This document shows positions 15,967-26,254 of a stretch of 64,000 bases of DNA, piece by piece. Positions within the stretch are counted from its first letter, which is position 1; every line of letters begins with the position of its first letter. The position numbers were made by a program, and so were the translations under genes. The notes under the pieces are model-generated. The model saw only the letters and a list, made by a program, of their open reading frames with translations. It had not been told where the DNA came from and made no database searches. The stretch is from Confluentibacter flavum (lineage in GTDB: Bacteria; Bacteroidota; Bacteroidia; Flavobacteriales; Flavobacteriaceae): assembly GCF_002843175.1 (NCBI RefSeq), contig NZ_PJEO01000016.1:124001-188000 (forward strand), written 5' to 3'.

Positions 15967-18723
15967 ATGACAACTTTCATTTTTGATGTATTAAAAGATT
16001 TAAAAAACCAAAGTACAAATCTTTCAGAATTAACCTTTGTTTTACCAAGTAAACGGGCTGGGCTATTTTTAAAACATCAACTTTATAAAGTAAATGAGCA
16101 AACTGCTTTTGCTCCTTCCATTATTAGCATTGAAGAATTTACGGAAGAACTGTCTCAACTAAAAACCATTTCAAACACAGAACTTCTTTTTGAGTTTTAT
16201 GATGTTTATAATGTGATGACTGAGGACAAAGAAAAAGATTCATTCGAAATATTTTCAAAATGGGCACAAATTTTACTTCAAGATTTTAATGAAATAGACC
16301 GTTATTTAATTCCTCAACAAAAAATATTCACTTATTTAAGTGCTATTCAAGATTTAAAACACTGGTCATTAGAAGAGCCAAAAACCGATTTTGTTAAAAA
16401 TTATTTGTTGTTCTGGAATCAACTTTATAATTATTATTTACATTTTACAAAACAGCTTTTAAACAAAAAAATGGGATATCAAGGTCTTGTTTATAGAGAA
16501 GCTGTGGAGAATTTAGAGGCTTATATTCAAAACAATAGTAAAAAACAGCATATTTTCTTGGGATTTAATGCACTTAATACTTCCGAAGAAACCATAATAC
16601 AAGAATTACTTCAAAATGATTTAGCTAAAATTTATTGGGACATAGATGCCAGCTTTATGAATAATGGCAGGCATGATGCCGCATTATTTACTAGAGATTA
16701 TAAATTTAAATGGCATTACTATAAAAACAACCCATTTAATTGGGTTACGAATAATTATTCCAAAGAAAAAAGCGTATCTGTTTATGGCATTCCAAAAAAT
16801 ATTGGGCAAGCAAAACACATTGGTTTTATATTAGACAATTTAAAAAAAGAAAAGAACAATTTAAATAGTACCGCAGTTGTTTTGGGTGATGAAAGTCTGC
16901 TTATGCCTATTTTAAATTCATTGCCCGAAAACATTGATGCTTTGAATATTACTATGGGCTTCCCCTTAAAATCCATTCCATTGGCAACTTTGTTTGAACA
17001 ACTGTTTCACATTCACAAAAAAGCATCCCATACGTTTTATTTCAAAGATGTTGTTACCATTATTTCGCATCCGTTTATAAGACCGTTATTTTATGTAAAT
17101 GATATTGATTATGCGTCTAAAATGATTGATACCATTCATGAAAACAATTTAATTTATATTTCACCGGAACGCTTAAAAAGCCTTTCAAATACTAATGTTA
17201 AACTTATAGACTTTTTATTTTCTAATTGGAATACGATTGATTCAACGTTAAAAAATTGTTCTGAATTAATTTTAACTATTAAAAATGCATTAGATAAAAA
17301 CAAAGCATCAAACCTGCTTTCTTTAGAATATTTGTTCCGTTTTAATGTGCTATTTAATGAATTGTCTTTATTAAACTCAAAATACAATCACATTAAAACC
17401 ATACAAACCTTGCATAACGTTTATAAAGAATTGTTAAGTTCTGAAACTTTGGATTTTCAAGGAGAGCCTTTACAAGGTCTTCAAATTATGGGTATGTTGG
17501 AATCCCGTGCTTTGGATTTTGAAACCGTTATCATTTCATCCGTAAATGAGGGCATCCTTCCGTCAGGCAAAAGCAACAATTCTTTTATCCCTTATGATGT
17601 TAAATTAGAGAACACATTACCTACTTACAAAGAAAAAGATGCTGTTTACACCTATCACTTTTACAGACTTTTACAACGAGCGAAAAATATACATATTTTG
17701 TACAACACCGAGGCGGATGTTTTAACTGGAGGTGAAAAAAGTAGATTTATCACTCAGCTAGAATTGGAAGGTATCCATAAAATAAATCATCAAATTATTA
17801 CGCCTTATGTGCCCATAATAGAAAACGTTTTAAATACGGTTTCGAAAAGCAATGATGTAATTGAAAAACTCATTAAACTAGCTGAAAAAGGATTTTCACC
17901 ATCATCATTAACTAATTACATAAGAAACCCAATCGATTTTTACAATCAAAAAATATTGGGTATTCAAGAATATGAAGATGCCGAAGAAACCGTTGCCGCC
18001 AATACCTTAGGAACCGTTGTACATAATACATTAGAAGATTTTTACAAGCCTTTAATTGGCTCTTATTTATCTGTTGAATTAGTGTCGAAATTAAAGTCCC
18101 ACATTACAGAGACGGTAATAAATCATTTCAAAAAAATTTACAAAGAAGGAGATATAACAAAAGGTAAAAATTTGATTATTTTTGAAATTGCCAAACGTTA
18201 TGTATCTAATTTTTTAGACTTAGAAATAGAAGATTTAAAAGTGGGGAATACTATAAAAATAGTTGCCATTGAAGCTAATAAAACCGTTTTAATCAATATC
18301 CCTGAACTCCATTTTACTGTAAATCTTAAGGGAAAAGTAGACCGTGTTGACGAATATAATGGTATTACTAGAATTATCGATTACAAGACGGGAAACGTAC
18401 AACAAAACCAGGTTGAAATTATTAATTGGGAAGATATAACCACCGATTTTGATTCGTACAGCAAAAGTTTTCAAATATTATCTTATGCCTACATGATGCA
18501 GCTATCTGGTGATATTGAACTTCCTGTTGAAGCAGGCATCATGTCATTCAAAAATTTAAATTCCGGATTTTTAAAGTTTGCAAAAAAAGATAAATCTGGA
18601 AATGGTGCAAAAAAAGAATTTTTAATCACCCAAGATACTTTAGATGCTTTTCATGAAGAACTTAAAAAACTAATTATTGAGATTTGTAATCCTACAATTG
18701 ATTTTATAGAAAAGGAGATTTAA
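15967..18723 (+). CDS. PD-(D/E)XK nuclease, AddB-like
   Basis: A 918-residue partner for the AddA-like helicase-nuclease at 11193. The N-terminus (LTFVLPSKRAGLFLKHQL) is a degenerate helicase domain as in AddB, and the C-terminal nuclease core reads KGKVDRVDEYNG then RIIDYKTGN (about 783-808). The AddB iron-sulfur cysteine normally in the CPF(K/R)(F/Y) motif is replaced: here SSLTNYIRNPIDFYNQK has Asn-Pro, so the cluster seems absent, as in other Bacteroidota members. The gene overlaps the converging sensor-kinase gene by 4 bases. Confidence 0.87.
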   Translation: MTTFIFDVLKDLKNQSTNLSELTFVLPSKRAGLFLKHQLYKVNEQTAFAPSIISIEEFTEELSQLKTISNTELLFEFYDVYNVMTEDKEKDSFEIFSKWAQILLQDFNEIDRYLIPQQKIFTYLSAIQDLKHWSLEEPKTDFVKNYLLFWNQLYNYYLHFTKQLLNKKMGYQGLVYREAVENLEAYIQNNSKKQHIFLGFNALNTSEETIIQELLQNDLAKIYWDIDASFMNNGRHDAALFTRDYKFKWHYYKNNPFNWVTNNYSKEKSVSVYGIPKNIGQAKHIGFILDNLKKEKNNLNSTAVVLGDESLLMPILNSLPENIDALNITMGFPLKSIPLATLFEQLFHIHKKASHTFYFKDVVTIISHPFIRPLFYVNDIDYASKMIDTIHENNLIYISPERLKSLSNTNVKLIDFLFSNWNTIDSTLKNCSELILTIKNALDKNKASNLLSLEYLFRFNVLFNELSLLNSKYNHIKTIQTLHNVYKELLSSETLDFQGEPLQGLQIMGMLESRALDFETVIISSVNEGILPSGKSNNSFIPYDVKLENTLPTYKEKDAVYTYHFYRLLQRAKNIHILYNTEADVLTGGEKSRFITQLELEGIHKINHQIITPYVPIIENVLNTVSKSNDVIEKLIKLAEKGFSPSSLTNYIRNPIDFYNQKILGIQEYEDAEETVAANTLGTVVHNTLEDFYKPLIGSYLSVELVSKLKSHITETVINHFKKIYKEGDITKGKNLIIFEIAKRYVSNFLDLEIEDLKVGNTIKIVAIEANKTVLINIPELHFTVNLKGKVDRVDEYNGITRIIDYKTGNVQQNQVEIINWEDITTDFDSYSKSFQILSYAYMMQLSGDIELPVEAGIMSFKNLNSGFLKFAKKDKSGNGAKKEFLITQDTLDAFHEELKKLIIEICNPTIDFIEKEI

Positions 18724-21089
18724 GCTGTTTTTAATTTCACATGTATCTTAGTTGTATAAACGCTCATTTTATCTAATAACAAATCTTTATTGACAGGTTT
18801 GGTCATATAATCGTTCATCCCAAAATCGATAACCCTTTGGCGTGTTTCTTGCATGGCATCTGCAGTTACGGCAATAATTGGTATGGCAGCGATACGTTCA
18901 CCCAATTCACCACTTCTAATAATTTTAGTGGCTTCATAGCCATCCATAACAGGCATCTGTAAGTCCATTAAAATTAGATTATAAACATCTTTTTTTAAGG
19001 CATCTAATGCTTCCTGCCCATTATCAACAACGGTAAAACTAACATGAGTAAACCTTCCCAAAATTTTACGCATGACCATCTGGTTAAGCTTATTATCCTC
19101 AACTACCAAAACATGTAAAGGCTGTATTGCACTTTTATTTTTAGGAACCTTATAGGCGACTTCCTTTTTTACGGCGACATTTTTTAATGGCAAATCTATA
19201 AATATATCTGTGCCTTTATTGGGCTTACTTTCTAATACTATAGTACCCCCAAAAAGTTCAACTAAATGTTTTACAATGGTTAAACCCAAACCAATACCAC
19301 CGAATTCTCGCTGGTGGTTAAGTCTCATTTGGTTAAAACTATCAAAAATTGATTTTTGGTTTTCTGGATCAATTCCAATACCTGTGTCTGATATTCTAAA
19401 GGAAAAACGACAAATATCATTAGGCTGTTGAATACAATTAAGTTTAAAGCTTATGTGCCCTTCCTTGGTGAATTTTACAGCATTTGCCAACACGTTGTTT
19501 ACAATTTGAATGAAACGTTCTGCATCTCCATGTACTTTCATTGGAATGTCATGACACATTTCAAATTTAAATTCCAAGTCTTTTCTATGAGCTTCTGCAC
19601 TCCAATTTTCACTGATTTGATGTAATAAAGTAGAAGGATTAAATGCATTCAAATTTAATTTAAGCTCGTTCTTTTCAATTTTTTCAAAATCAATAATGTC
19701 ATTCACATTACTTAACAAGCTTAATGATGCATTTTTAATAATTTCGAATTGTTTATATGTTTCATTGTTTTCACTATTAGCCAATTCATTTTCAGCTATT
19801 CCCATAATAGCATTTATAGGTGTTCTTAACTCGTGGCTCATGTTAGACATGAAATACGTTTTTAGCTGGCTTATTTCTTCTGATTTTTGAAGCGCCACTG
19901 CTTGAGAGTTTTCTTTTTCTATTCTTAAATTTCTTATCAAATTAGTCATCGATAATGATAGAAAAATGACCTCGAGACCCGAACCAAATTTGGCGCTGTT
20001 CAGTGTATAAAAATTGTTTGGAAGTAAACTAAGATTATTCATTACAAAGCCCAACAGACCTATTACCAAAAAGAAGATTCCAATAGAGAAATACTTATCT
20101 ATGGCAATGCACTTATAACGTATTACAAATACTGTCGACAGAATTAATATTAAACTAAATAACCCATTCAAATTGCTTAAAGGATAGGCAATCTCTAAGG
20201 TTTTTGGGCTTATAAAAAGCATAATGAACAAAGCTGACAAAATAACATAAATAGCATTGTAGACTTTTTTAAAATCTTTTAAAAACACATCTACTTTTAA
20301 AAAGTGCTCACAGTATTTTAACAAGAAAAAATTAGACAATAACCCTGTAATAAGTACGGCCCTACTGTTTAAATATCCACCTTCTGGAAATATGAATTCA
20401 AATATAAAACCATCGAGCGCAGATTGCATAAAACCAATCGAAAACACATAAAATCCATAATACAAAAATGACTTTTCCTTTAAACTGGTATAGAAAAACA
20501 AGTAAATAATGCCCGCTAAAAATAACAATCCGTAAAACAGCCCAAGAAACAATTGTTGGCTGTAATTCATCATCCAAAAAGAAGTTTCGGTATAGAGATT
20601 AAGAGGAATATTTAAGGTTTCTCCATCGCTTTTAAAATGCAAATAAATTTGTTGGGTTGAATTTGCTGGTAAGTCTAATTTAAAAACAGTGGCTCTGTGC
20701 TTTACTTGTCGTTCACTAAATGGAATCTTATCCCCACTTTTAAAGTGTTTTATATTATTATTTTCAATTTGGTACAAATTAGCCACATCAGTCACTGGTC
20801 TTGCCGTTTCTAGATAATAGGTACTTGTGCGTGCTTTGCTATTGGTTATATTAAACCGAACCCAATAATTATTTGAGGTAAAGCCGACACTATGGTTCTC
20901 TGATTCTAATACATTATTGTAAAATAACGAATCTTTTGAAACCTCATTAAGCGTCAAATCAAGATTGCCTGCATCGTAAAAATTGGCATATTCATAAAGT
21001 TGTCCTTTACTTTTTAAAGGGTCATAAATAGCATCTTGGGCATATAAGCCAAGACCTATAAAATAGGTTAATAGCAGTAATTGTTTCAT
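18720..21089 (-). CDS. Hybrid sensor histidine kinase/response regulator with 7TMR-DISM sensor
   Basis: Membrane sensor of 789 residues. In order: signal peptide (1-17), periplasmic DISMED2 ligand domain (about 25-165; YWVRFNITNSKARTSTYYLE), seven membrane segments (about 175-385), a HisKA domain with phospho-accepting H419 (MSNMSHELRTPINA), HATPase (NNVLANAVKFTK; GIGLGLTIVKHL), and a receiver domain with D709 (LILMDLQMPVMDGYEATK). The output is an internal phosphorelay with no DNA-binding domain, so a partner protein must finish the signal. DISMED2 sensors are linked to carbohydrate binding; the ligand is unknown. It converges with the AddB-like gene. Confidence 0.92.
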   Translation of the reverse strand: MKQLLLLTYFIGLGLYAQDAIYDPLKSKGQLYEYANFYDAGNLDLTLNEVSKDSLFYNNVLESENHSVGFTSNNYWVRFNITNSKARTSTYYLETARPVTDVANLYQIENNNIKHFKSGDKIPFSERQVKHRATVFKLDLPANSTQQIYLHFKSDGETLNIPLNLYTETSFWMMNYSQQLFLGLFYGLLFLAGIIYLFFYTSLKEKSFLYYGFYVFSIGFMQSALDGFIFEFIFPEGGYLNSRAVLITGLLSNFFLLKYCEHFLKVDVFLKDFKKVYNAIYVILSALFIMLFISPKTLEIAYPLSNLNGLFSLILILSTVFVIRYKCIAIDKYFSIGIFFLVIGLLGFVMNNLSLLPNNFYTLNSAKFGSGLEVIFLSLSMTNLIRNLRIEKENSQAVALQKSEEISQLKTYFMSNMSHELRTPINAIMGIAENELANSENNETYKQFEIIKNASLSLLSNVNDIIDFEKIEKNELKLNLNAFNPSTLLHQISENWSAEAHRKDLEFKFEMCHDIPMKVHGDAERFIQIVNNVLANAVKFTKEGHISFKLNCIQQPNDICRFSFRISDTGIGIDPENQKSIFDSFNQMRLNHQREFGGIGLGLTIVKHLVELFGGTIVLESKPNKGTDIFIDLPLKNVAVKKEVAYKVPKNKSAIQPLHVLVVEDNKLNQMVMRKILGRFTHVSFTVVDNGQEALDALKKDVYNLILMDLQMPVMDGYEATKIIRSGELGERIAAIPIIAVTADAMQETRQRVIDFGMNDYMTKPVNKDLLLDKMSVYTTKIHVKLKTA

Positions 21090-21260
21090 GTTTGGGGCAT
21101 TAAACTACTGTAAACATAAAAAAAAAGACTTTTAAAAAATCCTTTTTCTTGTTTAAACTACTAAAATCCTCGACAAATTTAATCGTTAAACGGCATATCT
21201 TGCAGAAATCGATTTAAAACAGTGAGTATTAAGAAAGAATAGTCTTTAGTTATTAACAAA

Positions 21261-21295
21261 AAACCCTTCTTCATAATTCTAGAAGAAGGGTTTTT
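21261..21295 (-). terminator. Terminator after the GH51 gene
   Basis: A 12-bp stem (AAACCCTTCTTC at 21261-21272 with GAAGAAGGGTTT at 21282-21293) with A/T flanks, bidirectional in form. Confidence 0.85.
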
Positions 21296-21325
21296 AAATT
21301 GTTTATAGGCTAGTTTATAAATTCA

Positions 21326-22876
21326 TTACTTCCCTTCTACCACAACAACAGAAAAAGGAGGAATGGTTACAGTAAGTTTTCCTTTATTTATCTCAAAACC
21401 TTTATAATCGGCTGGTTGGATTTTTGTTGGATTTTCAAAAGAGTTGTGATCTTGTAATGTTTTTGATGTCAAAACTTTTGCTGTTAAGTTTTTCACACCA
21501 AGCTCATTTAAATCTATTTCAATTTTGTTTTCTTTTTTAGAATCCACATTTACCATAGATACATGAACCAATCCTTTACTGTCTTTTGAAGCAGAAACAT
21601 TTAATGCTGGGAGCGATTTATTATTATAAACATATAAAGGGGAAACAAACTTAATAGGAATTAATTTAGCATCTTGGTGCACTTTATACATTTCCATAAC
21701 ATGGTATGTTGGTGTTAAAATCATTTTAGCTTCTTTAGTAAGAATGACGGCCTGCAACACATTGACACACTGTGCTAAATTTGCCATACGAACCCTATCC
21801 GCATGATTGTTAAATATATTAAGGGTTGCGCCTGCTAAAACGGCATCTCTCATAGTGTTTTGTTGATACAAAAACCCTGGATTTGAGCCTTTTTCAACAT
21901 CATACCAACCGCCCCATTCATCAACTACTAAATCGATTTTTTTAGTGGGGTCATATTTATCCATGATGGCAGAATGTTTGGTAACTAATTCCTCCATTTT
22001 CAAGGCCTCGGTCATGGTACCAAAATACTGATCTTCTGTAAAATCTACGGCATCGCCTTTATTGCTCCAATCAATTACAGAATAGTGGTGTAACGCCAAC
22101 CCTCCTAACATACTATTAGGGATGTTTTTCATTAATGTTTCTGTCCAATTATAGTCATCGCCACTTGCGCCCGAAGCTATACGCACAATATCACCAGTTA
22201 AAAATGTAGCATATTTTCTATATTCATTGGCATAATATTCCGCAGTCATATTACCTCCACAGCCCCAGGCTTCATTTCCAATACCCCAATATTTTACTTT
22301 CCAAGGCTCAGTTCTACCATTTTTTACACGTAAAGCACTCATAGGGCTCGTACCACCAAAATTAGTGTACTGAATCCAATCTGCCATTTCTTGAACGGTA
22401 CCGCTACCCACATTTGCAGATAAGTATGGTTCTGTACCAAGTAATTCACACATATTTAAGAAGTCGTGAGTACCAAAGCTATTATCTTCTGTTACCCCTC
22501 CCCACCAAGTATTCACTATCGTTGGTCTTTGGTCTAACGGACCAATACCATCTTTCCAATGATAAGTATCCGCAAAGCAGCCGCCTGGCCAACGCAGATT
22601 AGGTATCTGCAATTTTTTTAAGGCTTCAACAATATCATTACGCACACCGTTTGTGTTTGGTATTTCAGAATTATCTCCAACAAAAAAACCATCATAAATA
22701 CATCTTCCCAAATGCTCAGCAAAATGTCCGTAAATATGTTTGTTAATTACTGGCGCATTATCATCGCTTTTAATTGTTATAACTGTGCCATCTGCCTGTG
22801 AATAAACACTTAGCGTTGAGACAAAAAAGATTGCCAAAAATCGTGAAATGAGTGATTTAAATTTTAACATAACCAT
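21326..22876 (-). CDS. Alpha-L-arabinofuranosidase, glycoside hydrolase family 51
   Basis: Removes terminal arabinofuranose from hemicellulose or algal arabinans. The 516-residue product has a signal peptide (about 1-26, [15 protein letters not shown]), so it acts in the periplasm or outside. The GH51 acid/base is E202 in [11 protein letters not shown], and the nucleophile is E320 in [11 protein letters not shown]. The barrel is followed by the C-terminal beta-sandwich (ending [11 protein letters not shown]). The Met at residue 3 is an equally good start. It stands alone, not next to SusC/SusD genes, so it is not in a recognisable polysaccharide utilisation locus here. Confidence 0.93.
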   Translation of the reverse strand: MVMLKFKSLISRFLAIFFVSTLSVYSQADGTVITIKSDDNAPVINKHIYGHFAEHLGRCIYDGFFVGDNSEIPNTNGVRNDIVEALKKLQIPNLRWPGGCFADTYHWKDGIGPLDQRPTIVNTWWGGVTEDNSFGTHDFLNMCELLGTEPYLSANVGSGTVQEMADWIQYTNFGGTSPMSALRVKNGRTEPWKVKYWGIGNEAWGCGGNMTAEYYANEYRKYATFLTGDIVRIASGASGDDYNWTETLMKNIPNSMLGGLALHHYSVIDWSNKGDAVDFTEDQYFGTMTEALKMEELVTKHSAIMDKYDPTKKIDLVVDEWGGWYDVEKGSNPGFLYQQNTMRDAVLAGATLNIFNNHADRVRMANLAQCVNVLQAVILTKEAKMILTPTYHVMEMYKVHQDAKLIPIKFVSPLYVYNNKSLPALNVSASKDSKGLVHVSMVNVDSKKENKIEIDLNELGVKNLTAKVLTSKTLQDHNSFENPTKIQPADYKGFEINKGKLTVTIPPFSVVVVEGK

Positions 22877-23008
22877 CTGTTTTTTACTATTATTAATACA
22901 CTTTTTAAGTGTGGAATTTACATTTATAAATTAATTAAAAAAAAACAACATAACCAAAGGTTATTAATGTTTTTAAGGCAGAAGTGCCATAAATAATATA
23001 ATAAAGAA

Positions 23009-23040
23009 AAACCCAATGAGGTATAGAACTCATTGGGTTT
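23009..23040 (-). terminator. Terminator after tRNA-Ala
   Basis: A 12-bp stem (AAACCCAATGAG at 23009-23020 with CTCATTGGGTTT at 23029-23040). It lies just downstream of the tRNA on the minus strand. Confidence 0.85.
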
Positions 23041-23049
23041 CATTTAAAG

Positions 23050-23123
23050 TGGAGAAGATGGGGCTCGAACCCACGACCTCTTGGCTGCCAGCCAAGCGCT
23101 CTAGCCAACTGAGCTACATCCCC
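23050..23123 (-). tRNA. tRNA-Ala (anticodon GGC)
   Basis: The 74-nt cloverleaf has a D arm (GCTC/GAGC), anticodon stem CTTGG/CCAAG around loop CTGGCAG (anticodon GGC), and T arm GTGGG-TTCGAGC-CCCAT. The acceptor stem GGGGATG pairs with CTTCTCC and contains the G3-U70 pair that identifies alanine tRNA, with one T6-T67 mismatch. Discriminator is A, and CCA is not encoded. It lies just downstream of the universal stress protein gene on the same strand. Confidence 0.93.
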
Positions 23124-23128
23124 AATAA

Positions 23129-23923
23129 TTATTTTAGTTCACTTAATACCAAAACAGGAATTGTGCTGCTAAAATCCTTTTTGAGTATTTCATTTTTTTC
23201 CCATAATTTGCTGAAAAAACCACGCTTTCTTCTTACTACACAAAGCATATCTGGATTATGTTCTCTATAATGCTCTAAAACACCTTGATAGGTTGTTGGA
23301 TTTTCTGAAAAAATGGTATTGGATATCAAATTCTTTAATTCGTCACTTAAATCAAAATCTCCTTCATTGTAATAGTGTGTTTTTACTAACAACAAATCAA
23401 CGGTTGCTTTAAAATGGTCTTTTACATGTTTTAAAGGCGATAAAACACCTTCCTTTTTTATAATAGCAGACTTTACAGCCATTAATATATTATGAATTGG
23501 TTTAAAAACCGTTGCTTCTGGAACAATGAGTGCTGGAATTTGAGTTTGCTTAATAATCTTACCCGATGTTTTTCCTAAAAAAACCTCTTCCTTAATGGAG
23601 TTCGTTCTTGGTTCAATTAAAATTAAATCAATATCGGCAGCTTTGCTAACCAATTCCAAAGTATCTATTAAATCTCCTTTTAAACTTTTTACTATATAAT
23701 CAACGCCTTTAGTATCGACTTTAGATATCAAATCATCTAAATAAGCTTTGCTTTCTCGCGCTAAAATGGCATCAACATTAACCATGGTTCCTGCCTTTGT
23801 ATACACATTATACGTTTGTACAACAAATAATTTAGCCCCAAAACTCTCGGCCAAATCTATAGCATATTGCAAATGACTTATGGAATTTGTAGAAGTGCCT
23901 AATGGGACTAAAATGTTTTTCAT
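23129..23923 (-). CDS. Universal stress protein, two Usp domains
   Basis: A 264-residue cytosolic protein of two tandem Usp folds (about 1-140 and 150-262). The first opens with MKNILVPLGTSTNSISHLQY, the usual ILVP start, and has a GKTSGKIIKQTQIPALIVPE stretch at the end of domain one. The classic ATP-binding G-2x-G-9x-G-S/T is not cleanly kept, so nucleotide binding is uncertain. Its exact role is unknown. The gene lies right upstream of tRNA-Ala with its own promoter upstream. Confidence 0.88.
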   Translation of the reverse strand: MKNILVPLGTSTNSISHLQYAIDLAESFGAKLFVVQTYNVYTKAGTMVNVDAILARESKAYLDDLISKVDTKGVDYIVKSLKGDLIDTLELVSKAADIDLILIEPRTNSIKEEVFLGKTSGKIIKQTQIPALIVPEATVFKPIHNILMAVKSAIIKKEGVLSPLKHVKDHFKATVDLLLVKTHYYNEGDFDLSDELKNLISNTIFSENPTTYQGVLEHYREHNPDMLCVVRRKRGFFSKLWEKNEILKKDFSSTIPVLVLSELK

Positions 23924-23964
23924 TCTTATTGAATTTTTATATAGATTTTAAAAATTAATACATG

Positions 23965-23992
23965 CAAAAGTAATCATTTAAATGAATTGCAA
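23965..23992 (-). promoter_or_regulatory. Promoter of the universal stress protein gene
   Basis: On the minus strand, TTG (23990-23992), a 17-base spacer and TACTTTTG (23965-23972) match the flavobacterial TTG/TAnnTTTG promoter, 42 bases before the start codon. Confidence 0.6.
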
Positions 23993-24177
23993 ATATACTT
24001 AAGAAATTCAATTTTAAACAAGCCACTATTTTACTAAAGTAACTTTGGTTGCTTTTAACAAATTTTCGGTTTATATATTAGCTTAATAATTAATTTACGA
24101 CTATATTTCCTATAATGATGTTAAAAGCGTTGTGGTTTAAAAATACAAGGCTTTACTTTGAAAAAATTCAATTCTTA

Positions 24178-26187
24178 ATGAAATATTACTTATTATTGGC
24201 TCTTTTTGTTTTTGGCCTCAACGGATTTTCACAAATATTAGACCCTGTTGAATGGACTACGGCTGTTGAAAAAATATCCGACACCGAATATGATTTAGTG
24301 GTAACGGCTACCATCGAATCAGGTTGGCATTTGTATTCCCAAAAAGTACCAGAAGATGGCCCAATTCCAACAACGTTTACTTTTGAAGGTTCAGAGTCTT
24401 ATAAGTTAGTGGGAGAAACAACCGAAGATGAAGGGCATGTGATAGACGATCCTGTCTTCATGATGCGTATTAAATACTTTGAAGATAAAGCCGTTTTTAA
24501 ACAGCGTGTATCATTTACAAACAAACCAGAAACCATAAAAGGCTCTGTAGAGTTTATGGTTTGCGACGATTCGAGATGTTTGCCACCCAATGATGATGCT
24601 TTGGTTTTTAATCTAAGTGGAAAACCGTTAGCTGAAGAGACAACCGATACACAAGTTGACAATGCTTCCATAAACCAATTTTTATACGGTTTAACAGCTA
24701 TAGACCTTGCCAAATCCAATGCTACTTGTAATGATGATGCTACTGTTTCTTCTTCTGAAATCAAAGAAGAAAAATCACTTTGGAGTATTTTTGGTCTTGG
24801 TTTTTTAGGGGGCTTATTGGCACTTTTAACACCGTGTGTATTCCCAATGATACCCTTAACCGTTAGTTTTTTTACCAAAAAAAGTGGCGGTAATAAAAGT
24901 GCTGGCATTTCAAAAGCCATTTTGTACGGTTTCTTTATACTTGCCGTTTACTTAATATTGAGCATCCCGTTTCATTTATTGGATTCCATAAATCCAGATA
25001 TATTAAACGACATCTCTACCAACGTTACCCTAAATATTATTTTCTTTTTGGTTTTTGTGTTTTTCGCCTTTTCATTTTTTGGCTATTACGAATTAACAAT
25101 TCCTGCTAGTTGGACCAACAAAACCAGCAAAGGCGAAAATGTTGGCGGCGTTTTAGGAATCTTTTTTATGGCATTGACCTTGGCATTGGTATCCTTTTCT
25201 TGTACAGGACCTATTCTTGGGTCGCTTTTAGCGGGCTCGCTAACAGCCGATGGCGGCGCCTGGCAACTCACGGCGGGTATGGGCGGTTTCGGATTGGCAC
25301 TAGGATTACCTTTTGCGTTGTTTGCAATGTTCCCAAATATGATGAACGCATTACCAAAATCGGGTGGTTGGCTAAACACCACCAAAGTAGTTTTAGGCTT
25401 TTTCGAGCTTGCTTTAGCGTTCAAATTTTTATCGAATGCTGATTTGGTTCAACATTGGGGTTTATTAAAAATTGAAGTCTTTTTAGGATTATGGATTATC
25501 ATTTTTACCGGATTGGCGTTGTATGCGTTCGGAAGAATGAAATTTCCGCATGATGCGCCCTTAAAAAAATTATCTTTTTCAAGAATCGCTTCTGGTGTTT
25601 TAGTGGCATCCTTCGTCATATACTTGGCATCTGGTTTTAGGGTTAATAAAGAAACCAACACGTTTACGCCTTTAACATTATTAAGTGGTTTGGCGCCACC
25701 TGTGGGTTATAGTTTTCTATATCCCAATGAATGTCCAAACAATTTAGATTGTTTTAAGGATTTAAAGGAAGGCGTTGCCTATGCCCAAAAAGTGAATAAA
25801 CCCATTATGCTGGATTTTACAGGATATGCGTGTGTAAACTGTCGGAAAATGGAAGAGCATGTTTGGCCTAAAAAGAAAATTGATGATTATTTAAGAAATG
25901 AGTATGTGTTGATTTCTCTGTATGTTGACGATAAAAAAGACCTCCCGGAAGACGAGCAAGTGCTTGTTAACCGAATCAATGGTGGCACTAGAAAACTGGA
26001 AAATTATGGACATAAATGGGCACATTTTCAAACGCAATTTTTTCAAACAAATTCACAACCCTATTATGTGCTTTTAAGTCCAGATGGTAAGCAAATATTG
26101 AATTCCCCAGTTGGATACACACCAGATGAAGATGAATACGCCCAATTTTTACAATGCGGATTGGATGTTATGCGGCAAAACCCATAG
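24178..26187 (+). CDS. dsbD: Thiol:disulfide interchange protein DsbD
   Basis: Moves electrons from cytosolic thioredoxin across the inner membrane to periplasmic thiol proteins. The ATG at 24178 gives 669 residues starting with a signal peptide (KYYLLLALFVFGLNGFSQ); an in-frame ATG at 24115 would add 21 unlikely residues. The N-terminal alpha domain carries C129 and C134 (CDDSRCLPP), the eight-helix membrane core has LTPCVFPMIPLT and SCTGPILGSLL with the two transfer cysteines, and the thioredoxin-like C-domain has CVNC near 552. All three redox pairs are present, so the protein should be active. Confidence 0.93.
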   Translation: MKYYLLLALFVFGLNGFSQILDPVEWTTAVEKISDTEYDLVVTATIESGWHLYSQKVPEDGPIPTTFTFEGSESYKLVGETTEDEGHVIDDPVFMMRIKYFEDKAVFKQRVSFTNKPETIKGSVEFMVCDDSRCLPPNDDALVFNLSGKPLAEETTDTQVDNASINQFLYGLTAIDLAKSNATCNDDATVSSSEIKEEKSLWSIFGLGFLGGLLALLTPCVFPMIPLTVSFFTKKSGGNKSAGISKAILYGFFILAVYLILSIPFHLLDSINPDILNDISTNVTLNIIFFLVFVFFAFSFFGYYELTIPASWTNKTSKGENVGGVLGIFFMALTLALVSFSCTGPILGSLLAGSLTADGGAWQLTAGMGGFGLALGLPFALFAMFPNMMNALPKSGGWLNTTKVVLGFFELALAFKFLSNADLVQHWGLLKIEVFLGLWIIIFTGLALYAFGRMKFPHDAPLKKLSFSRIASGVLVASFVIYLASGFRVNKETNTFTPLTLLSGLAPPVGYSFLYPNECPNNLDCFKDLKEGVAYAQKVNKPIMLDFTGYACVNCRKMEEHVWPKKKIDDYLRNEYVLISLYVDDKKDLPEDEQVLVNRINGGTRKLENYGHKWAHFQTQFFQTNSQPYYVLLSPDGKQILNSPVGYTPDEDEYAQFLQCGLDVMRQNP

Positions 26188-26254
26188 AAGTATGCGCTAA
26201 GTGTTCAATAAACCTAAGGTTTTAATTACCTTTGTGTAACTAAATACCGCACAT

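Noticed and set aside
23016-23270. Plus-strand frame across tRNA-Ala encoding a GLEPTTSW-like protein
   Set aside because: It is the known artefact of translating the antisense of a tRNA gene; no other support.
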